Assembly: GCA_038120515.1 (NCBI GenBank)
Contig: JAYOLW010000004.1
Span: forward strand, 32,859-96,858
Direction: 5' to 3'
Source: JADHOX01 sp038120515
Lineage (GTDB): Bacteria > Pseudomonadota > Alphaproteobacteria > Rickettsiales > JABIRX01
Length of the DNA: 64,000 nucleotides
The notes beneath the pieces are model-generated. The model had not been told where the DNA came from and made no database searches. It worked only from the letters and a program-made list of their open reading frames with translations. This document shows, one piece after another, positions 45,873-55,437 of this stretch (its first letter is position 1; each line of letters opens with the position of its first letter). The position numbers and the translations under genes are program-made.

Positions 45873-47671
45873 ACTGCTTTTTTAACAGGCTTCTCAACTA
45901 ATTTAATAGACAATTCTTTTAAATGCGAATCATCAACATGATTTGGAGCATTCATTAATAAATCTTGAGCGTTACCATTTAAAGGAAATGCAACCACTTC
46001 TCTAATATTTTCTGTATCCATTAGCATCATTAAGATTCTTTCAATACCTGGGGCTATTCCACCATGTGGAGGGGCTCCATAATGAAAAGCATTAATCAAA
46101 GCAGGAAATTTATCATCAACGACGGATTTATCGTAACCTGCAATTTCAAAAGCTTTATACATCATCTCAGGCTTATGGTTTCTGATAGCACCACTTGATA
46201 ACTCAATACCATTACAAACTATATCATATTGATATCCAAGTATATCTAATGGGTTTTTATGCAGCAAATCATCCATTCCACCTTGTGGCATTGAAAAAGG
46301 ATTATGTGAAAAATCAATTTTACCAGTAGCCTTATCAAGCTCATATAAAGGATAATCTACAATCCAACAAAATCTATAACTATTCTCCTCGATTTGACCC
46401 AAACGTTTTGCCGACTCAACTCTTACTTTCCCAGCAATATCACTGGCTACATCTTCATCATCACTAGCAAAAAACACAGCATCACCATTTTCAAGACCAC
46501 CTCTTGATTTAATTTCATCAAGCTGATCTTTTGTTAAAAACTTAGCAATCGGACTTTTTACCTCACCTTCTTCAGTATAAATAATATATGCAAGACCTTT
46601 AGCACCGTTTTTAATAGCATAATCAATCATGTTATCAAAAAAGCTTCTTGGAGAATTACTAGAATTTTTACATGGAATTGCTCTAACTATTTTTCCTTGC
46701 TTGATATTTTTTACAAATATCGCAAGTTCAGATTCAGCATAAATATCAGTTACATCATAAATTTCAGTTTTAACTCTTAAATCTGGCTTATCATTACCAT
46801 ATTTTAGCATCGAATCCTTGTAGCTAATTACAGGAAATCTTTTATTATCATCCAAAGGAATTTCTTTATCAGAAAAATTTTTAAAACAATTATATAAAAC
46901 TGGCTCAACCACATCAAATACTTCTTGCTGGGTAACATAAGCCATTTCCATATCAAGCTGATAAAATTCACCAGGAGATCTATCAGCCCTTGAATCTTCA
47001 TCACGAAAGCAAGGAGCAATTTGAAAATATTTATCAAACCCAGATGCCATCAATAATTGTTTAAATTGCTGAGGTGCTTGAGGTAATGCATAAAACTTAC
47101 CAGGGTTAAGCCTACTTGGAACCAAGAAATCTCTGGCTCCTTCTGGAGATGAAGCAGTTAAAATCGGAGTATGAATTTCTAGGAAACCTCTAGACTCCAT
47201 CTCTGATCTTAAAAAGCCAATAATTTTAGATCTTTTTATTATTCTATTTTTCATCACTTGACGACGAAGATCTAAAAATCTATTTTTAAGCCTTAGATCT
47301 TCAGGATAGTTTGAATGCTCTTCATTGACTTGAAATGGGATTTGTTTGGCCTCGGACTCAATAACAACATTTTCAATTTTAATTTCAATTTCTCCAGTTA
47401 CTAAAGATTTGTTAATTGTTTCATCAGTTCTAGCAACAACTTTACCCTGAATAGTAAGTACCGACTCTAGTTTAATTTTAGCAAAAACATCAATATTATC
47501 ACTTTGTGACGCTTCCAAAACACATTGAGTAATTCCAAAAAAATCTCTTAAATCAATAAACAGAAGATCTCCATGATCTCTTTTCTTATTTACAAATCCA
47601 GAAATTTTTACTTCTGATCCAATATTAGTTTTATTTAATTGTCCGCAATTATGAGTTCTATATTTGTGCAT
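45869..47671 (-). CDS. aspS: aspartyl-tRNA synthetase
   Basis: 600-residue bacterial-type class II synthetase. It has an N-terminal OB fold for the anticodon (about 1-105), then the catalytic core with the bacterial GAD insertion. Motif 2 is visible as FRDEDSRADRSPGEFYQLD, and motif 3 as GIAPGIERILMM. It lies between metF (18-base gap) and the coupled 44-residue gene. Whether it also makes Asp-tRNA-Asn cannot be read from motifs alone. Confidence 0.98.
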   Translation of the reverse strand: MHKYRTHNCGQLNKTNIGSEVKISGFVNKKRDHGDLLFIDLRDFFGITQCVLEASQSDNIDVFAKIKLESVLTIQGKVVARTDETINKSLVTGEIEIKIENVVIESEAKQIPFQVNEEHSNYPEDLRLKNRFLDLRRQVMKNRIIKRSKIIGFLRSEMESRGFLEIHTPILTASSPEGARDFLVPSRLNPGKFYALPQAPQQFKQLLMASGFDKYFQIAPCFRDEDSRADRSPGEFYQLDMEMAYVTQQEVFDVVEPVLYNCFKNFSDKEIPLDDNKRFPVISYKDSMLKYGNDKPDLRVKTEIYDVTDIYAESELAIFVKNIKQGKIVRAIPCKNSSNSPRSFFDNMIDYAIKNGAKGLAYIIYTEEGEVKSPIAKFLTKDQLDEIKSRGGLENGDAVFFASDDEDVASDIAGKVRVESAKRLGQIEENSYRFCWIVDYPLYELDKATGKIDFSHNPFSMPQGGMDDLLHKNPLDILGYQYDIVCNGIELSSGAIRNHKPEMMYKAFEIAGYDKSVVDDKFPALINAFHYGAPPHGGIAPGIERILMMLMDTENIREVVAFPLNGNAQDLLMNAPNHVDDSHLKELSIKLVEKPVKKAV

Positions 47672-47689
47672 TTTGCCAAAATTAATTAA

Positions 47690-48526
47690 TTAGAGTTTTA
47701 AAGCCTTACAAATAGCTAAAATAATTTCCGATTTATTTAAAGTATAAAAATGAAAATTTCTTATGTTATTTTTCTGCAAATCAATACATTGTTCAATAGC
47801 TAGATTAGTTGAAATTTTTTTTAACTCATTCTTATCCTTAACGCCATTATAAAGAGCATAATAGCTCTTAGGAATAGAGCTATTGCAAGAATTTGCAAAT
47901 TTAACAACTTGATCAAAATTATTAATAGGAAGTATACCAGGCACAATTTCAGCATCAATATTTAATTGCTCAACTTTATTTAAAAACTCATAATATTTGT
48001 TATTATCAAAGAAAAATTGAGTAATAACCCTTGTTGCTCCAGCATCAACTTTTAACTTTAAATTATTTAAATCTTCTTCCATATTTTTAGCTTTTGGATG
48101 CATTTCAGGATAACCAGCTACAGATATTTCAAAGTCATGCAAAGATTTTAAAGCAGAAACTAACTCCCATGCATTATTGTAACCATCAACTGGATGAATG
48201 TAACCATCTGGAAGATCGCCTCTTAATGCAACAATATGCTTAACACCTTTATCCCAATAATCATTGGCAATATTTTTAATCTCCTCAGCTGAAGAACCAA
48301 CACATGTTAAATGTGAAGCTGGTATAAGATTAGTTTTTTTGAGAATTTTATAGATTATATTATGAGTTCTGTCCCTTGTACTACCCCCAGCTCCATAAGT
48401 AACTGATACAAAACATGGATCAAGTCCTTCCAAAGCCTTAATTGAAGACCAAAGCTGTTGCTCCATTTCATCTGTTTTTGGAGGAAAAAACTCAAATGAT
48501 ATTTTTTGTTTTAAATTAGGAATCAT
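47690..48526 (-). CDS. metF: 5,10-methylenetetrahydrofolate reductase
   Basis: 278 residues; FAD-dependent TIM-barrel enzyme producing 5-methyl-THF for methionine synthesis. Family marks are ISFEFFPPKT with the catalytic Glu, VTYGAGGSTRDRT, ALRGDLPDGY, and FFFDNNKYYEF in the FAD/folate pocket. It is 6 bases after plsY and shares its strand with aspS. No riboswitch room exists upstream. Confidence 0.96.
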   Translation of the reverse strand: MIPNLKQKISFEFFPPKTDEMEQQLWSSIKALEGLDPCFVSVTYGAGGSTRDRTHNIIYKILKKTNLIPASHLTCVGSSAEEIKNIANDYWDKGVKHIVALRGDLPDGYIHPVDGYNNAWELVSALKSLHDFEISVAGYPEMHPKAKNMEEDLNNLKLKVDAGATRVITQFFFDNNKYYEFLNKVEQLNIDAEIVPGILPINNFDQVVKFANSCNSSIPKSYYALYNGVKDKNELKKISTNLAIEQCIDLQKNNIRNFHFYTLNKSEIILAICKALKL

Positions 48527-48532
48527 AATGAG

Positions 48533-49129
48533 CTATTTTTTAAAACTTTGCTCTTCGCCAGCAAAAATCCGTTGGAGATTGGATTTATGCTTATATATAA
48601 TAAGCAAGCTCAAAACAAAAGAGGATAACAGATAGTCACTATTAAAAGGAATTTGATAAGCTAATGCCGAAAACATAGCAATTACTGAAGAAAGCGAAAC
48701 AATAAAGAACATTCTATAAAAAACTAGCCAAGAAAAAGCCATCATAAAAAACATCAACGGCACTGTATATAAAGACAATATCATAAAAGTTGCAACACCT
48801 TTTCCACCTTTAAACTTAAGCCAAACAGGGAAAATGTGCCCCATAACTACTGAAATAATTACAAGATTTTTAAAAAAAATATTATCGATATGAAAGTAAT
48901 TAAAAATCAAAAATACTACAAAAAAACCTTTTAGACCATCAAGTACAAAAGTTAAATAACCAATTTTTTTTCCAACAACTCTTACAACATTAGTTGCTCC
49001 AATATTTCCTGAACCAAAATCTTGAATATTCTTTTTTGTAAAAATTTTAGTTAAAATGAAACCAAAAGGAATGCTCCCAACCAAATAGGCAAAGAAAATA
49101 AGAAAAATTTGAATTAAATACAAACTCAT
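48533..49129 (-). CDS. plsY: acyl-phosphate:glycerol-3-phosphate acyltransferase
   Basis: 198 residues, about five to seven membrane helices. It makes lysophosphatidate at the start of phospholipid synthesis, using acyl phosphate from PlsX. Conserved cytosolic motifs are visible: GSIPFG, GSGNIGATNVVRVVGKK, KGGKGVAT and the late YKHKSNLQRI. It lies between pheS and metF. Confidence 0.95.
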   Translation of the reverse strand: MSLYLIQIFLIFFAYLVGSIPFGFILTKIFTKKNIQDFGSGNIGATNVVRVVGKKIGYLTFVLDGLKGFFVVFLIFNYFHIDNIFFKNLVIISVVMGHIFPVWLKFKGGKGVATFMILSLYTVPLMFFMMAFSWLVFYRMFFIVSLSSVIAMFSALAYQIPFNSDYLLSSFVLSLLIIYKHKSNLQRIFAGEEQSFKK

Positions 49130-49175
49130 TATTAGAAACTTACTTTAGTTAACTTAATATTATCAAAACAAAAAT

Positions 49176-50201
49176 TTAGAAGTCAAAACTATAATGATCT
49201 AAAAACCTAGGATCATTTTGAAAGAAATCTCTTAGATCATTCATGCCATATTTTAACATCGCTAACCTTTCAACACCAAGCCCAAGGGCAAAACCCTGAA
49301 ATTTTTCAGAGTCTATATTACAATTTTTCAGAACATTACTATGAACCATGCCACAGCCCATAACTTCCATATATTTGTCTCCCTTACCAATAGAAATATG
49401 ATTATCATCTATTGTACATGCGATATCAACTTCAGCAGATGGTTCAGTAAAAGGAAAATAACTAGTTCTAAATCTAGTTCTAACATCACATTCAAAAAAC
49501 CTTCTCAAAAATTCATTAATGCAATATCTTAATTCAGCAAAATTAACATTACTATCAACATACAAAGCTTCAATTTGATGAAACATTGGAGTATGAGTAG
49601 CATCAGAGTCAGATCTAAAAGTTCTTCCTGGAGAAATGATTTTCAAAGGAGGCTCAGTGTCTAACATAGTTCTAATTTGAACAGATGATGTATGAGTACG
49701 CATTAAAAGGTCAGGAATATCGATATAAAATGTATCATGCATTTCCCTAGCCGGATGATGATCAGGTATATTTAAAGCATTAAAATTAAACTTATTTTGT
49801 TCAATCTCAGGACCAGATACGCAAACAAAACCCAAATCCGCAAATATATTGGTTATTTCCTCAAGTACATAACTAATTGGATGAATAGATCCAAAATTAA
49901 GATTTCGTGCAGGAAGAGAAATATCAACAGATTCATTAGTTAATTTTTTCTGAAGTGATGAAAATTCAATAACTGCTTTTTTTTCGTTAATCTTTGATTC
50001 AATATAATTTTTCAAATCATTAATATCACGACCAGCAATTTTCTTGTCAGATGGAGCAAGTGAAGCAAGATTGTTAAAAAGTTTAGATACAATACCTGTT
50101 TTACCAACGAAAGAAGCTTTTAAAATTAATAAATCTTCAATAGTTATAGTTTGACTAATTTTCGAATTAAATTCATTCTTAATTTTATCAGAGTCAAACA
50201 T
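49176..50201 (-). CDS. pheS: phenylalanyl-tRNA synthetase alpha subunit
   Basis: 341 residues, the catalytic class II subunit of the PheST tetramer. It has an N-terminal coiled-coil part (1-90), then the core with MHDTFYI, HTSSVQIRTM, HQIEALYVD and the motif-3 region GFALGLGVERLAML. The beta subunit gene pheT, usually next to it, is not here: plsY follows after 46 bases. rplT lies 32 bases upstream. Confidence 0.97.
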   Translation of the reverse strand: MFDSDKIKNEFNSKISQTITIEDLLILKASFVGKTGIVSKLFNNLASLAPSDKKIAGRDINDLKNYIESKINEKKAVIEFSSLQKKLTNESVDISLPARNLNFGSIHPISYVLEEITNIFADLGFVCVSGPEIEQNKFNFNALNIPDHHPAREMHDTFYIDIPDLLMRTHTSSVQIRTMLDTEPPLKIISPGRTFRSDSDATHTPMFHQIEALYVDSNVNFAELRYCINEFLRRFFECDVRTRFRTSYFPFTEPSAEVDIACTIDDNHISIGKGDKYMEVMGCGMVHSNVLKNCNIDSEKFQGFALGLGVERLAMLKYGMNDLRDFFQNDPRFLDHYSFDF

Positions 50202-50233
50202 AGATTTAATAACAAATTAAGTTAACAGTTAAT

Positions 50234-50578
50234 TTACTTAACAGTATTAACAAGCTTTGAAAATGACTCAGGATTATTAGCTGCCATTTCAGCCAACTGT
50301 TTACGATCTAGTGTAATGCCAGCTTTATTTAACAAATCTATAAATGAAGAATATTTTAAACCATTTATTCTTGCAGCAGCATTAATACGTTGAATCCAGA
50401 TTCCTCTAAGGTCTCTCTTCTTATTTCTTCTATCCCTGTATGCATATTGAAGAGATCTTTCAACTCTTGTTAAAGCAATTCTGTAACAACTTTTTGCTCT
50501 ACCTCTAAAACCTTTTGCAAGCTTTAAAACTTTTTTATGTCTTTTTTTGGCAGTTACGCCTCTTTTAACTCTAGCCAT
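50234..50578 (-). CDS. rplT: 50S ribosomal protein L20
   Basis: 114 residues; ARVKRGVTAKKRHKKVLKLAKGF at the start is diagnostic. L20 is an early assembly protein of the 50S subunit and often represses its own operon. Here it is in the usual rpmI-rplT-pheS order but directly downstream of rplQ, and infC is absent. Confidence 0.98.
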   Translation of the reverse strand: MARVKRGVTAKKRHKKVLKLAKGFRGRAKSCYRIALTRVERSLQYAYRDRRNKKRDLRGIWIQRINAAARINGLKYSSFIDLLNKAGITLDRKQLAEMAANNPESFSKLVNTVK

Positions 50579-50586
50579 AATTTTAA

Positions 50587-50787
50587 TTAATTAGGTAAAA
50601 ATTGTTTTACTATATTAGCATCTGCCTTACATAAAGTAGTTGTGCCACGAAGTTCACGAATAGCTAACTTACTTCTTCTACGCATATTGTGTTTTTTTCC
50701 AGCTTGTCCAGCAACAACATCGCCATTTTTCTTAATAGAGAAACGTTTTTTTGCACCAGATTTTGTTTTTAATTTATAACCAGCCAT
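50587..50787 (-). CDS. rpmI: 50S ribosomal protein L35
   Basis: 66 residues, recognised by KLKTKSGAKKRF near the start and GKKHNMRRRSKLAIREL in the middle. The start codon shares one base with the rplQ stop (TAATG), so it is coupled to the alpha operon rather than to infC. The variant spacing from rplT is 8 bases. Confidence 0.96.
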   Translation of the reverse strand: MAGYKLKTKSGAKKRFSIKKNGDVVAGQAGKKHNMRRRSKLAIRELRGTTTLCKADANIVKQFLPN

Positions 50788-51146
50788 TATTCATTACCAA
50801 CAAGTTCAATTATTGCCATATCTGCGAAATCTCCTGATCTATGACCAGTTTTAATAATTCTAGTATATCCTCCATTTCTTTCCTTAAATTGAGGACAAAC
50901 ATCACTTATCAACTTAGCAGATTTGGATTCATTCTTTAAAATAGAAATTAATTTACGTCTTGACGCTAAAGTATCCTTTAAACCTATAGTAACTAATTTT
51001 TCGAAATATGGTCTCAATGTTTTAGCTTTAGCTACAGTTGTTTTAATTCTCCCATGCTCAATAAGAGAGCATGATAAATTATTTAGCAAAGCCAATCTAT
51101 GAGAAGTTTTTCTATTTAATTTTTTTTGACTTATTAAATGTTTCAT
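50787..51146 (-). CDS. rplQ: 50S ribosomal protein L17
   Basis: 119 residues, close to the minimal L17. Near the start it reads RKTSHRLALLNNLSCSLIEHGRI, a recognisable variant of the RTSSHRKAMLRNLATSLI-type signature; later YTRIIKTGHRSGDFADMAIIEL is conserved. It normally closes the alpha operon, but here rpmI follows with a one-base overlap. Confidence 0.97.
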   Translation of the reverse strand: MKHLISQKKLNRKTSHRLALLNNLSCSLIEHGRIKTTVAKAKTLRPYFEKLVTIGLKDTLASRRKLISILKNESKSAKLISDVCPQFKERNGGYTRIIKTGHRSGDFADMAIIELVGNE

Positions 51147-51148
51147 TT

Positions 51149-52165
51149 TTAATCTTCGTATTTTTTTGATAATTCATCGATATTTTCTGGCGGCCACTCA
51201 GCTACATCCATGCCAAAATTCATATCAAGACTTTGAAGTATTGCTCTAATTTCATTTAATGACTTTCTACCAAAATTTGGAGTTCGAAGCATATCGTTTT
51301 CACTTCTTACAACTAAATCACCAATATAATTAATAGATTCATTTTTTAGACAATTTTGAGAACGAACAGATAGTTCTAATTCATCAACCTTTTTAAGCAT
51401 AATAGGGTTGAAAGGTAAAGACTCAACACCCTCTTCTTCTTCTTCAGGAGAGGCAACATTTTCATCAAAATTAATAAAAGATGTCATTTGCTCTTTAATA
51501 ATTTTAGCTGCTATTCCAACAGAGATATCAGGTGCAATAGAACCATTAGTTTCTACTGACAAAATTAATTTATCATAATCAATCAACTCACCAACTCTAC
51601 TTTTTTCAACATCAAACGCTACACGTTTAACTGGACTAAAGACAGCATCAATATATATAGTACCAATATCTTTATTATCGTTAGATATAGTTGCAGAATC
51701 ACGATATCCCTTACCAGATTCTATTACAAGATCTGCATTAAAAGAAGCTTTATCATCTAATGTACAAATATATTGCTCTGGGTTTAAAACAACTGCACCT
51801 TCTGGTAGTATAATATCAGCAGCCTTAACAACTCCTGATCTATTTATTTTTAATGAAGCTTTTTTACGAGAAGCTGTTTCACAAGAAATTATTACTGATT
51901 TAAGATTTAGAAGAATATCAACTACTTCTTCTCTTACACCTGGAATTACATCTTGTTCATGAATTACATTCTCAATTTTAACTTCAACAAAAGCAGCACC
52001 ATAAATAGATGATAACAACACTCTTCTCAAAGTATTTCCAACAGTAGTTCCAAAACCTCTCTCTAATGGCTCAACAATAATTTTTGCTTTATTTGGATTT
52101 TCATTATCAACTTTATAAGAAACAGTTGATGGCTTTAAAAAATCTTTCCAATTTTCTGCTAACAT
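51149..52165 (-). CDS. rpoA: RNA polymerase alpha subunit
   Basis: 338 residues. The N-terminal dimerisation domain contains LERGFGTTVGNTLRRVLLSSI, the helix that organises the polymerase core. An acidic linker (PEEEEEG near 245) leads to the C-terminal domain with LRTPNFGRKSLNEI, which binds UP elements and activators. It is in alpha-operon order between rpsK and rplQ. Confidence 0.98.
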   Translation of the reverse strand: MLAENWKDFLKPSTVSYKVDNENPNKAKIIVEPLERGFGTTVGNTLRRVLLSSIYGAAFVEVKIENVIHEQDVIPGVREEVVDILLNLKSVIISCETASRKKASLKINRSGVVKAADIILPEGAVVLNPEQYICTLDDKASFNADLVIESGKGYRDSATISNDNKDIGTIYIDAVFSPVKRVAFDVEKSRVGELIDYDKLILSVETNGSIAPDISVGIAAKIIKEQMTSFINFDENVASPEEEEEGVESLPFNPIMLKKVDELELSVRSQNCLKNESINYIGDLVVRSENDMLRTPNFGRKSLNEIRAILQSLDMNFGMDVAEWPPENIDELSKKYED

Positions 52166-52184
52166 ATATTAACCTTAAATATTT

Positions 52185-52577
52185 TTATACTCTTCTTCTT
52201 TTTGGTGGTCTACAACCATTATGCGGAACAGGAGTAACATCCTTAATAGAAGTCACAAGAAAACCAAGTGATTGCAATGATCTTAGTGCTGATTCTCTAC
52301 CTGATCCAGGACCTGTAACCTCAACACCTACAGTCTTAATACCAAATGGCTTTACAGCCTTACCAACATCTTCTGCACAAAGTTGAGCAGCATATGGAGT
52401 TGATTTTCTTGCACCTTTAAATCCACATTTACCAGCAGATGACCAGGCTAATGTATTACCTTGCATATCACTGATAGATATAATTGTGTTATTAAATGTT
52501 GCTTGAATGTGAACTACGCCAACTGAAACTGACTTCTTATCTTTTTTTGTAGTTATTTTCTTTTTTTTCACAGCCAT
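52185..52577 (-). CDS. rpsK: 30S ribosomal protein S11
   Basis: 130 residues. It has a basic lysine-rich N terminus, then VVHIQATFNNTIISISDMQGN and the C-terminal DVTPVPHNGCRPPKRRRV typical of S11, a platform protein of the 30S subunit. It starts 2 bases after rpsM. Confidence 0.98.
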   Translation of the reverse strand: MAVKKKKITTKKDKKSVSVGVVHIQATFNNTIISISDMQGNTLAWSSAGKCGFKGARKSTPYAAQLCAEDVGKAVKPFGIKTVGVEVTGPGSGRESALRSLQSLGFLVTSIKDVTPVPHNGCRPPKRRRV

Positions 52578-52579
52578 AA

Positions 52580-52930
52580 TTATTTTTTATTTCTTTTTTT
52601 TCTTGTGTTTGCATTATTATGGGTATTTTGACCACGTGATGGCAACTTAGCTCTATGACGCAAACCTCTATAACAACCCAAATCCATCAACAATTTGATA
52701 TTAGCACCAACTTTAGACCTAAGAGTTCCTTCAACTTCATATTTGTTATCTATCTCTTCTCTAATTTTAATAATTTCAGAGTCAGAAAGCTCTTTAACTC
52801 TTTTGCTTAAATCTATACCAACAATTTTACAAATATTAGTAGCAGAAGCAATACCAATACCATATATATATGTAAGAGCAATTACAACTCTCTTATTAGT
52901 TGGAATATTTACACCTGAAATACGAGCCAA
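52580..52930 (-). CDS. rpsM: 30S ribosomal protein S13 (TTG start)
   Basis: I set the start at TTG 52930, giving 116 residues beginning MARISGVNIPTNKRVVIAL, exactly where other S13 proteins begin. The frame is open 17 codons further upstream, but that part has no S13 similarity, and a GAGG ribosome-binding site stands 5 bases before the TTG. The C-terminal tail diverges mildly (RGQNTHNNANTRKKRNKK). S13 bridges the head of the 30S to the 50S. adk lies upstream. Confidence 0.95.
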   Translation of the reverse strand: MARISGVNIPTNKRVVIALTYIYGIGIASATNICKIVGIDLSKRVKELSDSEIIKIREEIDNKYEVEGTLRSKVGANIKLLMDLGCYRGLRHRAKLPSRGQNTHNNANTRKKRNKK

Positions 52931-52935
52931 TTTAT

Positions 52936-52939
52936 CCTC
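52936..52939 (-). promoter_or_regulatory. Shine-Dalgarno site fixing the rpsM TTG start
   Basis: On the minus strand GAGG followed by ATAAA and TTG. The 5-base spacing and the match of the following codons to the S13 N terminus decide the start. Good SD sites are uncommon in this AT-rich window. Confidence 0.75.
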
Positions 52940-52994
52940 AAAAAAAAGTGAATGATTTATAAACAGCAAGAATTCAAACAAGTCAATGTTTTTT

Positions 52995-53651
52995 TTACAA
53001 ATCTAACCTATTTGTTATCTCCAAAAACACATCATTATAGTGATTCTTTGCAATTATTTCTGTTATCTCACCAATTTCTTTATAATACGACAATATTGGT
53101 GCAATTTGATTTTCAAAAGATTCTAATCTTTTTGTTATAGTTTCTCTATTATCATCTTCTCGTCTTTCTAATTTTGAAGAGCCACAAACATCACATACTC
53201 CTTGTATTGTGGTTTTTTTAAATTGATCATGGTAATTTTCTTTACAATCATGACAATTAAATCTTCCAACAATTCGCTGCACAACAGATTCTACATCAAT
53301 TTTAAGTAAAAGAACATTAACCTCAACATTTCCATTTAGATTTGAAATTATATTATTCAACATCTTTGCTTGGGCAATCGTTCTTGGAAAACCATCAAAT
53401 ATTATATTGGCATTATTGTTATTAACTTTGTTTAATTTTTCAACGAGCAGTTTCTCAACAATCTCATCCGACACTAATTCACCTGCTTGCATTATTGCCT
53501 TAATCATATTACCAAATTCAGATCCATCTGATGAAACCTCTCTCAACAAATCACCAGTTGATATTTTAACAAAATTTTTACTAGAAACTAATAAATCAGA
53601 TTGTGTTCCTTTTCCAGAACCTGGAGCACCAAGAAATATTATAACTTTCAT
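52995..53651 (-). CDS. adk: adenylate kinase, zinc-containing long form
   Basis: 218 residues; balances AMP, ADP and ATP. The P-loop GAPGSGKGTQ is at 8-17. The LID domain has four cysteines in a zinc arrangement: Cys133 and Cys136 (CHDC), Cys153 and Cys156 (CDVC). DGFPRT at 86-91 is the AMP-site motif. The start overlaps secY by 4 bases; secY-adk-rpsM is a usual alphaproteobacterial order. Confidence 0.97.
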   Translation of the reverse strand: MKVIIFLGAPGSGKGTQSDLLVSSKNFVKISTGDLLREVSSDGSEFGNMIKAIMQAGELVSDEIVEKLLVEKLNKVNNNNANIIFDGFPRTIAQAKMLNNIISNLNGNVEVNVLLLKIDVESVVQRIVGRFNCHDCKENYHDQFKKTTIQGVCDVCGSSKLERREDDNRETITKRLESFENQIAPILSYYKEIGEITEIIAKNHYNDVFLEITNRLDL

Positions 53652-54973
53652 CTTCTAATTCTTATTTTATTCTTTTTCATTTTATTATATCTGGAACTTA
53701 ACAAATGTGTTTGAACATTTGTAAGAGTATCAATAGCAACATTTACAACAATTAGTAAGCTGGTACCTCCAAGATAAAATGGAATAGAATATTTTGCAAT
53801 TACAACTTCTGGAACAATACATACGAAAACCATATATATTGCACCTATTAGTGTAATTCTTGTTAATAAATTATCAAGATATAAAGCGGTTTTTTCCCCA
53901 GGCCTAACACCAGGTATAAATCCACCAGCTTTTTTTAAGTGATTTGCTGTATCATTAGCATTAAATACTAACGCTGTATAAAAGTAACAGAAAAATATTA
54001 TGAGCGATGAATATAATAAAATAAAAAGCGGCTTGCCATGAACTAAATATTGCGATACAAAGGAAGCAAATGCTGATGAATTATTTCCACCAAAAGATAC
54101 AATAGTAGTAGGAAAAAGAAGTAATGAACTGGCAAAAATCGGCGGAATAACACCTGCCGTGTTTAATTTTAGAGGCAAATATGACGAATCATTATTCATA
54201 CCTCTAACCTGATAATTTCTATTAGGATATTGGATAAGAACTTTTCTAAATGATCTTTCAAAGTAAACAATTATAAAAATCATAGAAACAACAGCACATA
54301 CGACAAACAATATAAAAATAGTTGAATATACACCAGTTCTTCCGAGTTCAAATGTACTAATAAAGGCTGAAGGTAATTCAGCTACAATTCCAGCAAATAT
54401 AATTAATGAAATCCCATTACCTACACCACGATTTGTAATTTGATCACCAAGCCATATTAAGAAAAAAACAGAGCCTGTAAGAGCGAATACAGTAGTTAGT
54501 CTAAAGAAGAGACCTGGAAATGTTACAGCAGCTCCTGCATTAACTGACATACTTTCAAGGCCTACAGAAATACCATAAGACTGAAACAAACAGAGTATAA
54601 CAGTAAAATAACGTGTGATTTGAGTAAACTTCTTTCTACCTTCTTCACCAGATTTCTTGAGTTCATTTAACTGTGGTGAAGCTGCAGAAACTAACTGCAT
54701 AATAATTGATGCAGTGATAAAAGGTATAACATTTAAGGCAAAAATTGTCATTCTGCCTAATGCACCACCTGAAAACATATTTAGCATACCAAGAACACCT
54801 GATTCATTTTGTTGGCTGATTTGCTTAAAAACATCAGGATTAATTCCAGGTAATGGCAAGTATGTTCCAAACCTATAAATAATTAAAGCAAAAATAGTAA
54901 ATAAAATTTTGTTTTTAAGTTGAGACAAAGAATTATTGTTTTCAACTAAATTTGAGCTTCCAAGAAAGGACAT
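53648..54973 (-). CDS. secY: Sec translocase channel subunit SecY
   Basis: 441 residues from ATG 54973 (a TTG one codon upstream is open). Ten membrane helices. Conserved parts are FALIIYRFGTYLPLPGI, the plug region NMFSGGALGRMTIFALNVIPFI, and the cytosolic loop around GVRPGEKTALYLDNLLTRIT. It is the main export channel of the inner membrane and follows rplO by 9 bases. Confidence 0.97.
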   Translation of the reverse strand: MSFLGSSNLVENNNSLSQLKNKILFTIFALIIYRFGTYLPLPGINPDVFKQISQQNESGVLGMLNMFSGGALGRMTIFALNVIPFITASIIMQLVSAASPQLNELKKSGEEGRKKFTQITRYFTVILCLFQSYGISVGLESMSVNAGAAVTFPGLFFRLTTVFALTGSVFFLIWLGDQITNRGVGNGISLIIFAGIVAELPSAFISTFELGRTGVYSTIFILFVVCAVVSMIFIIVYFERSFRKVLIQYPNRNYQVRGMNNDSSYLPLKLNTAGVIPPIFASSLLLFPTTIVSFGGNNSSAFASFVSQYLVHGKPLFILLYSSLIIFFCYFYTALVFNANDTANHLKKAGGFIPGVRPGEKTALYLDNLLTRITLIGAIYMVFVCIVPEVVIAKYSIPFYLGGTSLLIVVNVAIDTLTNVQTHLLSSRYNKMKKNKIRIRR

Positions 54974-54982
54974 CAATTAAAT

Positions 54983-55435
54983 TTAAAGGATTGTTCCACC
55001 AACACTCTCAATTTTTACTTTTGCAGGCATTGATAAAAAAGACCCAGCAATAGTAATTTTAGATTTTAACTCACCTCTAGCTAAAATTTTAAATGACTCA
55101 TTATCACGTTTTAAAAAGCCAGCATTTTTAAGTTGAGAAAAATTAATTTCCTTAGAGGCATCAACTAAATTTTCATCAATAAAAAATTGTAATGAATCAA
55201 GATTTAAAACCTTATTAACAATTTTATTTGGGTTATTAAAACCAAATTTAGGTAACCTTCTATGTATTGGCATTTGACCTCCTTCAAAACCTTTAATAGC
55301 AACACCAGATCTTGATTTTTGGCCTTTATGACCTCTACCACAAGTTTTACCAGTACCTGAAGCAATTCCTCTGCCTACTCTTTTTTTGGATTTGTTAACA
55401 ATAGTTGATTTTGATTGAATATCAATAATAGACAT
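54983..55435 (-). CDS. rplO: 50S ribosomal protein L15
   Basis: 150 residues. The glycine-rich start KKRVGRGIASGTGKTCGRGHKGQKSR and FEGGQMPIHRRLPKFGF are characteristic of L15, a late-assembly protein around the exit-tunnel side. It is in spc-operon order between rpmD and secY. Confidence 0.98.
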   Translation of the reverse strand: MSIIDIQSKSTIVNKSKKRVGRGIASGTGKTCGRGHKGQKSRSGVAIKGFEGGQMPIHRRLPKFGFNNPNKIVNKVLNLDSLQFFIDENLVDASKEINFSQLKNAGFLKRDNESFKILARGELKSKITIAGSFLSMPAKVKIESVGGTIL

Positions 55436-55437
55436 AA

